Program-made: the position numbers and the translations under genes
The notes under the pieces: model-generated
Database searches by the model: none
What the model was told of the DNA's origin: nothing
Seen by the model: the letters and a program-made list of their open reading frames with translations, nothing else
DNA from: Areca catechu
Lineage: Eukaryota; Streptophyta; Magnoliopsida; Arecales; Arecaceae
Reading direction: 5' to 3'
Length of the DNA: 64,000 bases
Assembly: GCA_021397845.1 (NCBI GenBank)
Contig: CM038052.1
Location: forward strand, 41,152,449 to 41,216,448
Part shown: positions 45,531-56,243 of the stretch, piece by piece
Numbering within the stretch: position 1 is the first letter of the stretch
Layout of the letters: each line of letters begins with the position of its first letter

Positions 45531-46321
45531 TAACCTGATCAAGGCCAAAGAGTTAGATAATGTGATGATTGAGGGAACCCCTGCCACAAAAGAAACTCAT
45601 GAACCAACCTAGAGAGAAGAACCTTCTGATGAATATCAGGGAGAAAAGACTGAAACCACTAAGAATTTAAGTGAAGAAATCCCTAAGCCTATTGAGGAAT
45701 CCAAAGAAGACATCTATGAATCAAGTATAGTGGAGTAGTGTGATGAAGATGGACCCAAGGTTTAAATCACTGAGGAACTCATAGAAAAAGACCCTGAACC
45801 CACTATAGAATTTGAAGAAGTGACTGAGCCAGGATCAAATATAGTAGATGAAAGTGAAGGTTCTCAAGTATTGTCCATAGAGAAGGTCCAAGAACAAGTC
45901 CCTAAGGAACAACCCCAAGAAGTAGAAATTAGTTTAGAGGACTTTCAAGATAAACTTTTCAAAGACCTTCCTGATGACCTTCCACCTTCTAGGAACACCC
46001 AGCCTGCCTTAGAACTTGCACTTATAGATCCTCCTAGTACAATCATGAGGTTAGGACAAGTACACCCATAGATCAATATTCATACATTAAGGTCAGTCTT
46101 TTTAGCTTTGAACCAGTCCTTGAGTCTCCTTCCTATTTCCTACCCTTTCCTGAGTCTACACAAGTTTCTAAAGCCATTAGGTTACATTTTATTAAGATCA
46201 CCAGGTTGCATGAACCCTTAGAACCCATCTCATTTGTGACCTACTTTGGGAAGACCTTATTGCATTTGCTAGGAACCCATGGTAAATTTTCATGTGCATA
46301 CCATACCAGGGTCAAACCTAG
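45531..46321 (+). pseudogene. Acidic spacer and conserved tail module of element B, cut by the SIRE-like insertion
   Basis: A Glu-rich region (45820-46071 is open) is followed in another frame by Y-F-L-P-F-P, R-L-H and K-F-S-C-A-Y. This tail matches the C-terminal end of the long ORF of element A (near 52490-52690). I do not recognise it as any of the standard pol domains. Confidence 0.6.
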
Positions 46322-48064
46322 TGTTGCCCAGGTGGCTACCCAAGAGGGGAGTGAATTGGATCTTTTTAAAAATTGAAGGCAAGTAATGTGCAATTCAAAA
46401 TCCTTTGCAAGTGGTAGGTGCTGTGATAGAATTATAAAATGCAGAAGCTAAATAGAGTCAAGAAAGCATAACACAAACACACCAAATTTATAGTGGTTCA
46501 GAGCAACCCAGCTCCTACATCCACTATCCAAGATACCACTAGGAATTTTCACTATATTCACATCCGAATATAGTAGGATTATTTTAAAGGATCATAATCC
46601 AAAACCTCTATACTTTGGTTTTATGGGATCACCAAAGAAAACCCAACACCCTTTGATTTTAATAGGCTCACCAAAGAAATCCAACTTGGATTTCACAGGA
46701 TCACCAAGAACCTAACCCTTGGTTTTAACAAGGCTCACCAAGAACTTATTTGGTTTTTCAACCGGGCTCACCAATAACCCAACAATTTAAAAATTGAATT
46801 GAAAATAAATGCAACAATAATGACAAACTCAATTTGTCAAAGAGTTGCCAGTGCAGCTTGTTGGAAGTCCACTTGAATGCACTTGAATAGACTTTAATTA
46901 CTTCAGTGGCTTCTTCCCAAAGTTGTTTCAAGCTTCAGATTGGAGTTGGTGAAGACTTGAAAGCTTGACTTGAATGCTCTTGTGCTCTTTTGTTGTCGGT
47001 AGGTAGGATATTCAATGAAGCTCTCTTCTTTGAAGAACTCACTAATAACTTGCTTCAAGAAAGTTCAAATCCTTCAAATTTAAAGTCTTCCATCATCCCA
47101 AGGTAGTTCTAGCCATTGTAGACTATTGGGAAATGATTTGTGACCATTGGAGCACCTTTTAGCATTCAAAAACAAATTATGGAACTAGCCGTTAAATACC
47201 TGGAAACGACATTCGAGTCGGCTTGGATTCCTTCGAGTCAGCTCGGATCCTTTCAAGTCGATGGGTCGAGTTGTCAAATCTTCAATGCAGTTGGCTCTTT
47301 GTCTCAGGGTGCAAAACATCACTCTGGACGAGTCGGCTCTTGATAGCTTGGGTCGGCTCGAACTTGAATCTTGAAAATCTTGAACTCGAGGAGTCGGCTC
47401 TTTTTAGCTTGGGATGGCTCTTCTTCTCAGGTTCGAAAAACCTCACTCTAGAAGAGTCGGCTCAGTGCAGTTCAGGTCGGCTCACTTTCTCAGACTTTCA
47501 GAATTAGATCATGCAGAGTCGGCTCTTTTTGGTTCGAGTCGGCTTGCCTGGCTGTTCTCAAAAATCTTCAGAAAATGGACTCTAGAGGAGTCGGCTCGGA
47601 CTGATTCCAGTCAACTCGGATTTACTGGAGTTGGCTCGCTTTCCATCGAGTCGGCTCATATTGCTGCGTTCTAGAATCCTTGCTGCGTGCCAGTAAGCAG
47701 AGTCGGCTCTTCATCACTTGGGGTCAGCTCGAGTGTCTTCTTCAGGACTTTTATAATTGAACTTAAAGAAAACTCTCACCAACTCTTTTACAATTTCACA
47801 TAAACCAACTCAAACTAAAATTCATGGCACACACACACTCACAGAAGTAACCCTTTTTATTGATTTTTCTTAGCATTTTTGATTGGGTTCTTCTTTACAA
47901 AAATATTTACAACACAACTCAACCAAGAAAACAGAAGTGTAGGAGTTGAAGTTTGAACATGTTATTCATCATACAAAAACTTGTCAAACACTTGAAGAGT
48001 TGTTAGAAATAAATGTACATGCTCTAATGTTTGGCTATCATCAAAATCACTTATGGGGTCAACA
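46322..48064 (-). repeat. 3' LTR of the SIRE-like element
   Basis: Ends tgttgcccaggtggctaccc (outer, plus sense) and ..ggggtcaaca (inner). The length is 1743 bp. It carries at least a dozen GAGTCGGCTC-like motifs at 47213-47735. The outer neighbour cctag (46317-46321) is the candidate left target duplication; the other copy is not in the window. Confidence 0.8.
47213..47735 (-). promoter_or_regulatory. Array of GAGTCGGCTC motifs in the SIRE-like LTR
   Basis: Copies occur near 47214, 47331, 47392, 47455, 47517, 47538, 47589, 47627, 47650 and 47700, with further variants (gagtcagctc, cagtcaactc). On the minus strand each reads GAGCCGACTC, the same motif as in the LTR of copia element F. A TATA-like TATTTAA (minus strand, near 47190) lies just downstream in the sense of the element. 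Confidence 0.5.
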
Positions 48065-48080
48065 ATCTCCCCCTTTTTTA
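48065..48080 (-). other. Polypurine tract of the SIRE-like element
   Basis: The minus strand reads AAAAAAGGGGGAGAT directly before the LTR start TGTTGACCCC. Confidence 0.85.
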
Positions 48081-48899
48081 TGATGACAAAACACTGGGCA
48101 TGAAAAACTCTTTACACTTTACATATATAATAATATTTGAGAATTAAATATTCACATGTATCATAGTTAATGAAATTAGTAAATAAATATTAGAGCTCAA
48201 GAGATGATATCATAGTATATCATCAAAGTATTGAACTTCTCATGCTTCATGATATTATAATTAGCACAAAACATGGAGTATCAGAGTTCCAAAAAGAAAT
48301 TGATAGAATTACCATCAATTTGTAAATCAGAGCATGCAATAGTAATCAGAGCATTAAGATAATAATTAGAGCAATATCATTCCAAGAGAATCTCTCCCTT
48401 TCTCTAGATTTTAAAGTAGTTTAAACAGTGCTATCATTTTTGTGCTCCCCCTTTTTCACTATTTTTATGCACTTTAAGAGTAGTTGGTAGGAAGCTCAAC
48501 ATATATACTAATTTCCCATTCTTTTCATATTTCTCCCATCTTTCTTTTCACATTTTTCATAACTCTCATTTTTCATAATTCTCTTCCTTTTTGTCAATCA
48601 ATCAAAAAGGTGATTTTAAATAAAGCTCAGATTTTAAAATAGATTGAGAAAGTTTTTAATATTTATTTGAGATAATTTCACATTCTCAACTTGAAAATTC
48701 TAATTAAAATATCATTATAGTTGTACTATAATAAGTGCAAAGTTTGAATCATTGTACATGCCAGTAAAGAAAATCAAAAGATACTTCATTGATAAGATTT
48801 TCATACAAGTTCAAAATGGAAGTACATTCATATTGCAGAATATAAAAAGTATAATATTGATAAATTCAGAAACAATCAAAAGACTAACTAAAAGATCTA
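48081..48899 (-). other. Spacer between the extra ORF and the 3' LTR of the SIRE-like element
   Basis: AT-rich, non-coding. Long spacers with T-rich or A-rich tracts are normal here in this lineage. No gene. Confidence 0.6.
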
Positions 48900-50302
48900 T
48901 TCTTCTTCTTCTTCATTAGAAGAAGAGGAGCCTACCTCAATAACTCTATCAGAGGTCTTAGTTTTTAGGGGTTTAAACCTTAAATCCCTGAATCTAGTTC
49001 TAACAAGGGCTCTAAGAACTTTAGTCTTCTTGGTTTTGGGTTCTTTCTTGGTCTTAGTAGGTTTAGGTGGATCAGATAAAGGAACAGGAGCAGGAATGTC
49101 AAGTGATTCCTTGATGATCTATTCAGGAGCATCTTCAGTGGGAACAGTTTCCTTTTGTGATTGCAGTATGATGCTTCTGATCTCTTCCTTGAAGTCCTCC
49201 ATTTCCTTATCCACTTTTTGCTGGTAAAGCTCTTGTTGAGATCTTAATTTCTGCAATCTAATGTCAACTGACTTTTTGATTTCCTCAATTGCAAAATCCA
49301 TATAATCAGTCAAAGAGTTGGAGATAGTTTCTATATTTTAAAGTATCAGATTTTTTAGGTCAGATGGAGTAACCATTGTTTCTTCAGCCCTTTCTTCATT
49401 AGCAGCTTCATCTTCTTAAGAAATGGTAGCAGCAACCTAACTAGGCATCTTCTTTATCCATTCTCCTTCTTGCAACTTGTATCCCATTCTTTTTAGTGAA
49501 TTGAAGGAGTAAATATCAAAGTAGTGTAATGGCTTGCCTATTTCATTTGATAAGTCAATTCCTGCTTCTTCAAATAACAAAGTGAAGACTATACCATAAG
49601 GTAGACAGGCTTTGACCTTTCTTACTGCTTCAGTCATTTGGATCATCATTATGTAGGAAAGGTTGAGAGGCTTTTCTTCAATTAAGTGTCCCATAATTGT
49701 CATATCCTTCTCACTGACCCAATCAAAGCGGCCAGTTCTAGGAAGAAATATCCTGTTGATCATATTATATAGCAGCCTCATTTCCTTCGATAGTAGATTG
49801 GCTTGTACATGTTGGACTGTGCTCACATATTCTTTTTCCAAAATTAATTTTAGAATGTGTTCCTTGTCCGGTAGAAGAAGCTCGTAGCACCGTTCGTTGG
49901 CATTTGCAACAATCTGCCCAATATTTCTTCATCTACCATAACTATCTTCCCCTTGATTGTAGATTCCAAATGAAATTCTTTAATGATAATGTTTTCATAA
50001 AACATCCATACTAGTGAAGGGTAGGTCAATGTATCCAAAGAACAGAAATGCTTCCACCCTTGACTCTCTATCCAATTTCTGATTTTCATTCCCATTTCTT
50101 CTAGGAATGCAAAGTCGATCCTTCTTTCACAAGTGACAGGACGATTGATCATTGAGACATGCTGTCTGGGAGGAGGAGTTTCTTCATCTTGCTGGATTGG
50201 AGTAGACCTTTTTCTCTTTTCCCCTCTTCTTCTTGCATCTATACTCCGAATGCTTGATTCACCGATTTGAAGAACCTTCTTCGCAGATCTTCGAGGAGCC
50301 AT
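48900..50302 (-). pseudogene. Extra ORF after pol in the SIRE-like element (plant transposon-protein / env-like type)
   Basis: Start at 50302 with a basic tail (MAPRRSAKKVLQIGESS, RRRGEKRKRS). The domain follows: RRIDFAFLEEMGMKIRNWIE, then Y-P-S-L-V-W-M-F-Y-E-N and a D-E-E-I-L-G-R-L-L segment (50200-49890). After a frameshift it goes on in 49841-49437 (LLYNMINRIFLPRTGRFDWV). A coiled-coil stretch (49313-49119, QQELYQQKVDKEMEDFKEEI) and a Lys/Glu-rich end follow. This is the 'putative plant transposon protein' found downstream of pol in SIRE-type elements and sometimes called env-like. I see no signal peptide or membrane segment in the readable parts, so an envelope role is not supported here. 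Confidence 0.75.
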
Positions 50303-50521
50303 TGCAGAGGGATTAAAGAATTTTAGGCTCTAGAGAATGATTTTTGGGAGAATGGTAAAGCTTCCGAGGGAAGTGGAGTGAGTTCAAAGTAAAGTAAAAG
50401 AGTGAAGTACTTAGAAAAGATAGTTCAGAACTTCCTAAATAGAATTTTTTTGACTTTCGAGTCGGCTTGCTCAGCCCAAAAAATATCCGAGTCGGCTCGA
50501 CCAGATGATGGGGAACTAATA
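50303..50521 (-). other. Region upstream of the SIRE-like extra ORF, cut at element A
   Basis: It holds two more GAGTCGGCT(C/T)-type motifs (50459, 50489). The boundary with element A is placed at about 50522 because its LTR seems to start TGCATGCAATTG there. Confidence 0.5.
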
Positions 50522-51770
50522 TGCATGCAATTGTTTTTGTATGTTTTATATGTGGGGTTGAGTGATTAATTCCCGAATTTCAGATTAAAATAAGTTGTAG
50601 GGAATTTTACATGAATTTTAGAAGATCAGCATGCAGATTAGGACCTAGAAAAGTAGAAAAGAAGGATCACCGGGGCTGAGAAGCCTCGGTTAGGACAAGT
50701 TCTCCTACAATAAAACTACTGGAGGTAGAGGGGATGTACCTGACAACGTCTGTGAAGATCGCAGCAAAAGGATCTCTCGTTCCTCGATGGATGTAGCGTG
50801 GAAAATCGAGCCAATGACCCGCGGATACCCGGCTTTCTGCTCGGTGGTCCGATTGAGGCTTGGCTGGAGTTGTTGGATTCGTAGGAACTCGGGGACCTGC
50901 AAATGACCTATCAGGGGTTAGAAAACTCACAAAGGAACAAGAAAACAAAGGGAAAACAGCAAGGGAAGGCTTCTTTTGGAGTGGGCGTCCAGGGATCTGA
51001 GAGGCTTGTTGGCAGCAAGAAGATGATTGCAGCACTGGGAAGAAAAACTCTCACAAACCCCTTTATGCACACAGTAGGGTATCACGCAACTTAATAGAAG
51101 AACTCAAGGTTTTAATTCATATCAAAAAGTCTAACTTCATACAAGAGGCTAGGGTCCCTTAAATAGACCCTTAACCTTGGGCCCCAAGTAAGGGTACTTT
51201 AGACTTTACATAGGACTCCTTTTCCCTTACAAACTCTAACTAGGAATACATGGCAACCTAGGTAGAAAATTTTAAAAGGAATGGGACTCCCTCTCCTTGT
51301 CTTGGTCGGCCAAGGGGGTGACCATAAGTGGCCGACCAAGGGCAAGGTAATTCTAAGGAGGGGCGCCCTAATTTCTTCCTGGGCCTCGGCTGGCCCAGTT
51401 TCCTTCTGGCTGTTCTCCAGGCTTCAGGTTTGTACTTGTTTTAATTCTTCTTTGGGGATCTTCATGTCTTCTAGTTAGGTTGGACTCGGGCTCAACATCC
51501 ATGTCTTCAATCAGGTTGGACTTGGTCTTCACTTGTATGATGTGGTCTTGAGTCTTCAATATGGTTGAACAGGACTCAAAATAAAATTAGCTCGACATGA
51601 GCTGACTAACATTGGACTGGACTAGCTCAACATGAGCTAAATAATTACAGGACTTAAATGAAAACAACTCAGCTGGACTAAGCTTTATTACAGTGGACTC
51701 GAATGTCATTTAAGTGATCCACAGAGGGTTGAGAAGCCTCTGCCTTATTCTGGTGCCTTTGGTGTCCGCA
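50522..51770 (-). repeat. 3' LTR of element A
   Basis: It starts, minus strand, TGCGGACACCAAAGG next to the purine tract (51771-51786, gggagaattgg at its end). The outer end is near 50522 (..CAATTGCATGCA). A TATA-like CTATTTAAGG is at about 51159-51168 on the minus strand. An imperfect inverted ttggtcggcca / tggccgaccaa pair lies at 51302-51343. Both ends resemble those of the element B LTR. Confidence 0.7.
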
Positions 51771-51779
51771 CCAATTCTC

Positions 51780-52357
51780 CCGGGGTGGGAGGAACTCGAC
51801 TCTGTCGAGCGAAGATCAGACTGGCTCACATATCTCTCGAGAAGGTCTGGGTTGAGGCATTGCAAGTCCTCTCGAGAAATCTACGAATCGTCCGACTCTA
51901 GCCGGCCTTGCTATCGGACTAGGAAGCATTGATAACCGTGGCCCCGGGTCGTAATGGCTTGATCGTCCAGGATACGCTCAATCCGTTCTCCTCTCTCAGG
52001 CCAATTTGTTAGTGGACACTCTGGGTTAGGGTCACTCACAATGAAAAGGAATAGGTCCAAAGCCTTACTAGGTATCACTGCCGGTTCCCTATACTCAACC
52101 AGGTCTGTAATATTGAAGGTAGAACTAATGCCCAAATCCGAAGGCAATTCTATCACATAGGCATTTGATCCAACCTTCTTTAATACTTTAAAAGGTCTGG
52201 CTCCCCGAGCATGAAGCTTCTTAACGGTTCCAGGTGGGAACCGTTCAGGCCTAAGCCTAATCATGATAAAATCCACTACATCAAATTCTTTGACCCTTCT
52301 TCGGGAATTAGCTAGTTGTTTCAAAATTAGTGCAGGTGGTGAACATGCTGGGCACAT
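51780..52357 (-). pseudogene. C-terminal end of integrase with chromodomain-like tail, element A
   Basis: The readable frame 52357-51911 has LRPERFPPGTVKKLHARGAR, then P-F-K-V-L-K-K-V-G-S-N-A-Y-V and SSTFNITDLVEY, the conserved C-terminal domain of chromovirus integrase. It then has R-I-L-D-D-Q and G-Y-Q-C-F-L-V-R, the start of the chromodomain-type tail that guides insertion to chromatin. The next codon is TAG where relatives have Trp, and the tail continues in frame to about 51780. The catalytic core of integrase is missing upstream. Confidence 0.8.
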
Positions 52358-52460
52358 GCTGACTCATAACAAATGATGCAAAGGACTCATACTGATACCT
52401 AACAGACTCGACTATGCATTCCTATCGAAGGAAATTTTATTGAACTCTTTGGATCTAAAC

Positions 52461-54338
52461 CTAACATATTATAGGTTCTCTAGGTTTGATCCTAGCTTGA
52501 CATGCACATGAAAATTTATAGTGAACTCCTAGCAAATTCCAAAGAGTGTGCCAGAAGTAAGATGCAAACCTAACATGCGTGATGAATGCATGTAGTATGC
52601 TAATCTCAGTTAAATGCAATCTAATAATCCTAGAAATGCTGGAGGTGTCAGGAAAGGGCAGAAAATAGGAAGTGGGTTCAGAATTAGTTTGGTAGGGTAG
52701 TGAAAAAGGTTCATGGTTAGTTGGATAAAGTAGGATAAAAGACGGGGTGTCATGAACTAATCCTATACTAATGAGGTTAACCTTACGGGGTTGCGGTATA
52801 TCTATGGGGTTTGTATAATGGAAGGATGGGTTATTAATCTCAGGGAAGAGGTCCTTAATGGGAACTATAGGAGGAGACTCATCTTGAAGGTATAGATTCA
52901 AAGAAATCAGGTCCTTAATAAATTCTTCAGGTTCTTGTATTTTAGGACAAGACTCTATAATTTGGCTCTCCTCTATAGTTTCCTCAGGTAAGGCTCTAGT
53001 AGCAGTACCTAGGTTCTCTTCCTCTATTTGTTCTTCCACTATAGCTTTAGGTTGGATGTGGTCAAGGTCAACTACCTCTAGGTTGGCTTCTACCTGGGTA
53101 TCTATTGGGTTAGCTAATTCTAGGTCATCTAAAGGTGTCTCCTCTTCTCCCTCATACTCATCCACTAAGTTTGCATCAGCTTCATACACTTCCACGTTAA
53201 TGTAAGCCTTGTCAATTTCAGAAATGGTTGGAGAAGGTCGGTCAGGGAAAAATTGGCTAGGTTCTAGTTTCTGATTATGGACACTAGTCCTAGTAGGTTC
53301 AGGTTGCCTAAGGGGTAGTGGCTCACTACTGGGCTCATATTTAGGGGTGCTAATCCTATAGGGTTCAAGTTGATTAAGGGAAACCTGACTAGTACTAGGC
53401 TGATACATAGGGGTTATGGGTTCTCTGGGATCATAGGACAAGGCTGCAGATCTATGGGTCATGGGATTATAGGATTTGGGGTCATAGGATTTTGGGTCAG
53501 CTCTATGGTCAGGTTCTAAGGATGGATCATGGTATGGGTTCCTCCTAAGGTTGGGCTCCCTATATGGGTCAGGATATTGGGTTCTCCTAGGGTTGGACTC
53601 CCTATATGAGTCAGAATATTGGGTTCTTCTAGGGTTGGACTCCCTATATGGTTCAGAATATTGGGTTCTCCTAGGGTTGGACTCCATATATGGGTCAGAA
53701 TATTGGGTGTTGGGTCTACTAGGCTCATAGGGTGTGGGTGCATAGGATCTATGATCATGGGATCTAGAGTCATAGGATCTAGGTTCATAGGTTCTGGATT
53801 CATAAGTTTTAGGTTCATAGGATTTGGAGTCATAAGATCTATAGGTTGTGGGTATACTAGGCTTATAGGGTGTGGGTAAATAGGATCTAGGTTCAGTATC
53901 ATAGTATGGGTCAGGCTGAGTGGCTCTCCTAGGTTCAACCTCTCGGTATGGATCAGGGTTTGGGTTCCTCCTAGGTTGAGGATTGTAGTACGGGTCAGGA
54001 TAAGGGGCTCTCCTAGGTTCGACCTCATGGTATAGATCAGGGTTTGGGGTCCTCCTAGGTTGAAGGGAATCAGGATCTGGCTCAGACTGTGACCCATGGG
54101 TTTTTCTTGGGGTCCCTACCCGGACTTTTAACTGATCAAACCTATTAGCAAGATGGTCAATTCTATCATTGGTTTGGGTAGCAGACTGAGTTAACTGGGT
54201 AGTCATCTGGGTAGTTATCTGGGTAGCCATCTAGGCCATTTGATCAGCTAGGGCTTTTATTTGGGCTTGTAAGTTTTCCATGGGTTCAGACATTTGTGAA
54301 AGAGGTGGGTGATATGAAACTCCTGATCTAGTGCTCAT
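52461..54338 (-). CDS. Long repeat-rich gag-like ORF of element A (one stop near its start)
   Basis: The first Met is at 54338 (M-S-T-R-S-G-V-S-Y-H-P), the same start as gag of element B. After 35 codons there is a TAG (54233-54231), then 589 codons without a stop. Layout after the stop: a Thr/Gln-rich and coiled start (N-D-R-I-D-H-L-A-N-R-F), long Pro/Tyr/Arg-rich repeats (54060-53480) including a 14-residue unit around E-S-N-P-R-R-T-Q-Y (42-bp period at 53557, 53599), a Glu/Asp-rich acidic region (53200-52900), then a conserved tail (SYFLPFPDTSSISRIIRLHL, W-N-L-L-G-V-H-Y-K-F-S-C-A). The tail is shared with element B. No capsid, zinc knuckle or protease motif is seen. It is probably a modified gag of a non-autonomous element; the function is unknown. 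Confidence 0.6.
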
Positions 54339-54406
54339 GCAAGACTCGATCAGACCGACTATAGCTGACTAGACCTAGAGTCCAAACTATATGCTCAATC
54401 AGGGTG

Positions 54407-54411
54407 GCAAA
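54407..54411. repeat. Target site duplication GCAAA, left copy (Athila)
   Basis: Directly precedes the TGTTAGACA end; an identical copy follows the element at 63207-63211. Confidence 0.92.
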
Positions 54412-54659
54412 TGTTAGACATTAGAATAATAAAAATTAACCCAACTTTATTTTATTAAAATTGATACTTTTTTGTAATACTTTGTAGGAATTGACTCCAT
54501 AAACGTGTAGATCTTGATTTTAGGAGTCCAACGATGCAAATGGAATGTAATTCGGACTTCAAACGGGCCTGAAATGGATTTTAGAAGATTTTAGCACGGA
54601 TTACAGAGCCGCACGATTTTTGGAGTATTGCCTTAAAGTTTTAATGGCTCACGGTGGAC

Positions 54660-55480
54660 CGGCTCAATGGTCCACCACATGACCTACCGGTCCACGGCAG
54701 CCAATGCTGCCGGTCCACGGGCGGAGCCATGGACCACCGTGCTCCGATCGCGCCGAAACTCGCCAGAGAGCTTCCCCCGGCACCGTCGAAGTCGCCGGCA
54801 ACTTCCCGCCGGCCGGAGAGCTCCCGTTCGGCCGGAAAAATGGCCGGAATGCGTCCGCTGCAACCGCGCACTCCGCCCAGCCGCGTCCAGCCGCCCACGG
54901 CCACGCCACCGCCCAGCCGTCCGCCTCTGCTACTGCGCGCCGCTGTCTCCGCCGCTGTCCGCCCCTGAAGCCGCCCTCCGCTCCCGAAGCCGCCCGCGCC
55001 GCGAGCCATGTCCGCCCCTCCGCCTCCACCACCGAAGCCGTGTCCAGCCACCCACGGCCACGCCACCGCTCAGCCGTCCGCTCCCGAACCCGCCCACGCC
55101 GCCGTCCGCTCCCGAAGCCGCCCGCGCCGCGAGCCGTGTCCACCCCTCCGCCTCCATCGCCGAAGCCGCGAGCCATGCCGCCGTGTCCGCACGCAGCTCC
55201 GTCACCGTCGAACGCCTCCGCCCCTTCGCTCCACCCGCTACCCAGCCGTGCCCAGCCGGAGCCGCGCCGTCCGTTGCAGCCGCGTCCGCCCTTCGCCGTC
55301 ATCCGCGAGCCACTGGCAGCACCGTGCGAAGCCATGGCTACGCCACCATCCATTGCCCAACTGGAGCCGAACGCCGTCCGCCCTTGCGACACGTCCGCCC
55401 GCTGCCGTGTCCGTCTCCACCCCAGCCGCGCCTCTCTACCCGCAGCGCCGTCTGCCCTTGTCACCGTCGTTCAGATCGGG
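54660..55480. repeat. CpG-rich block with imperfect GCCG-rich repeats in the 5' LTR
   Basis: Units like ccgcccctccgcctccacc and cgaagccgc recur imperfectly, so long open frames appear on both strands. These frames are explained by composition. The matching block in the 3' LTR is 61660-62470. Confidence 0.8.
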
Positions 55481-55673
55481 ATGTCCGAAAACAAGGAAGC
55501 ATCGAAACGAGAAGAGATGTCGGACGACGCTGGATGGATGCGGGATTGTGCGATAGAATTTTTGAGTTTGATTTTTGAGATGGGGATGATTGTAAAAAAA
55601 TAAGATAAGGAGATCGGATTGAGATGAGGAAATCACCGCGCTTTCCACACGGACCCGACATAGTATTTTTCTC

Positions 55674-55680
55674 TATAAAT
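55674..55680 (+). promoter_or_regulatory. TATA box of the Athila LTR promoter
   Basis: TATAAAT after a T/C-rich stretch and about 180 bases before the AATAAA signal. The layout fits U3-R. The copy in the 3' LTR is at 62661-62667. Confidence 0.65.
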
Positions 55681-55852
55681 ACCTCGATGATTCTCTTCTG
55701 CAGGAAAAAAGAGAATTTTTGGGGAGGTTCCACCTGCTGTCCGTAGTTCCACCTGTTGCTATCACAGAGAGTCAGAGTCGGATAAAAAGGGAGAAAGGGA
55801 CCCTTGTTCCCTTGCTTTTCTTTTATTTTCTCTGTACCCCAATCTTTTATGG

Positions 55853-55858
55853 AATAAA
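55853..55858 (+). terminator. Poly(A) signal in the Athila 5' LTR
   Basis: AATAAA within ggaataaatatttattt. The copy that would serve transcript ends is at 62840-62845 in the 3' LTR. Confidence 0.5.
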
Positions 55859-56225
55859 TATTTATTTGCTTTATATTAATCCATGTTTGTTTATTTTTAT
55901 TTTAGTAATGCTGGAGTCATGTTGGATTAGCGTTTAAGGTAAGTCGTAGTGAATTAATTTTGACTGACCTATACCTAAGGGACGGGCCGTGATCCACGGG
56001 TACGGGCCGTACTCTTGAGATAGGTCATATCTGAATTATTTTCATAAATTTATTATTTGTATCTATTTCTTGCATTAGTTTTAGTTTATTTAAAATCAAA
56101 AGAAAATCCTTTTTCAAGATAACCCCAAAGTCTCTGTGGGATCGACCCTTACTCCCGCTATTCTACCCTTTAGAGTAGTGGAATTAAGGTTCTAAATCGG
56201 TGCATTGCGACACGCATCAGATTTT

Positions 56226-56243
56226 TGACGCCGTTGCCGGGGA
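56226..56243 (+). other. Primer-binding site of the Athila element (tRNA-Asp type)
   Basis: TGACGCCGTTGCCGGGGA, one base off the usual Athila site TGGCGCCGTTGCCGGGGA, which pairs with the 3' end of tRNA-Asp. Confidence 0.88.

Larger units (their letters stand above)
40930..46321 (+). mobile_element. Ty3/gypsy chromovirus-like element (B), 5' half
   Basis: It has a 5' LTR (40930-42576), primer-binding site, leader, gag, protease and an acidic spacer on the plus strand. At 46322 a SIRE-like copia element begins, so the rest of B is either deleted or lies beyond the nest, past 64000. The gag starts with the same M-S-T-R-S-G-V residues as element A in this window, which shows the two are related. 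Confidence 0.82.
46322..50521 (-). mobile_element. SIRE/Maximus-like Ty1/copia element, 3' part
   Basis: On the minus strand the order is extra ORF (50302 to about 48900), a classic purine tract (48080-48065), then the 3' LTR (48064-46322). The phrase minus-strand GTCATCATAAAAAAGGGGGA before the LTR is the hallmark of this lineage. Gag-pol and the 5' LTR are absent in the window and should lie past element A, beyond base 64000. Confidence 0.8.
54412..56219 (+). repeat. 5' LTR of the Athila element
   Basis: It starts TGTTAGACATTAG and ends ..CACGCATCA. It contains a GC-rich block (54660-55480), a TATA box (55674) and a poly(A) signal AATAAA (55853). Confidence 0.93.

Noticed and set aside
47223..47674. 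Plus-strand frames of 86-94 codons rich in E-S-A-L
   Set aside because: They arise from the GAGTCGGCTC motif array in the SIRE-like LTR and shift frame between units.
49437..50302. Reading the SIRE-like extra ORF as a retroviral envelope protein
   Set aside because: No signal peptide, membrane segment or cleavage site is visible in the readable parts; only the plant transposon-protein type domain is supported.
54664..55603. Open frames of 260-300 codons on both strands in the GC-rich part of the Athila 5' LTR
   Set aside because: They overlap each other in several frames, consist of Ala/Pro/Arg or Gly/Ala repeats, and are explained by GC-rich sequence with few stop codons.
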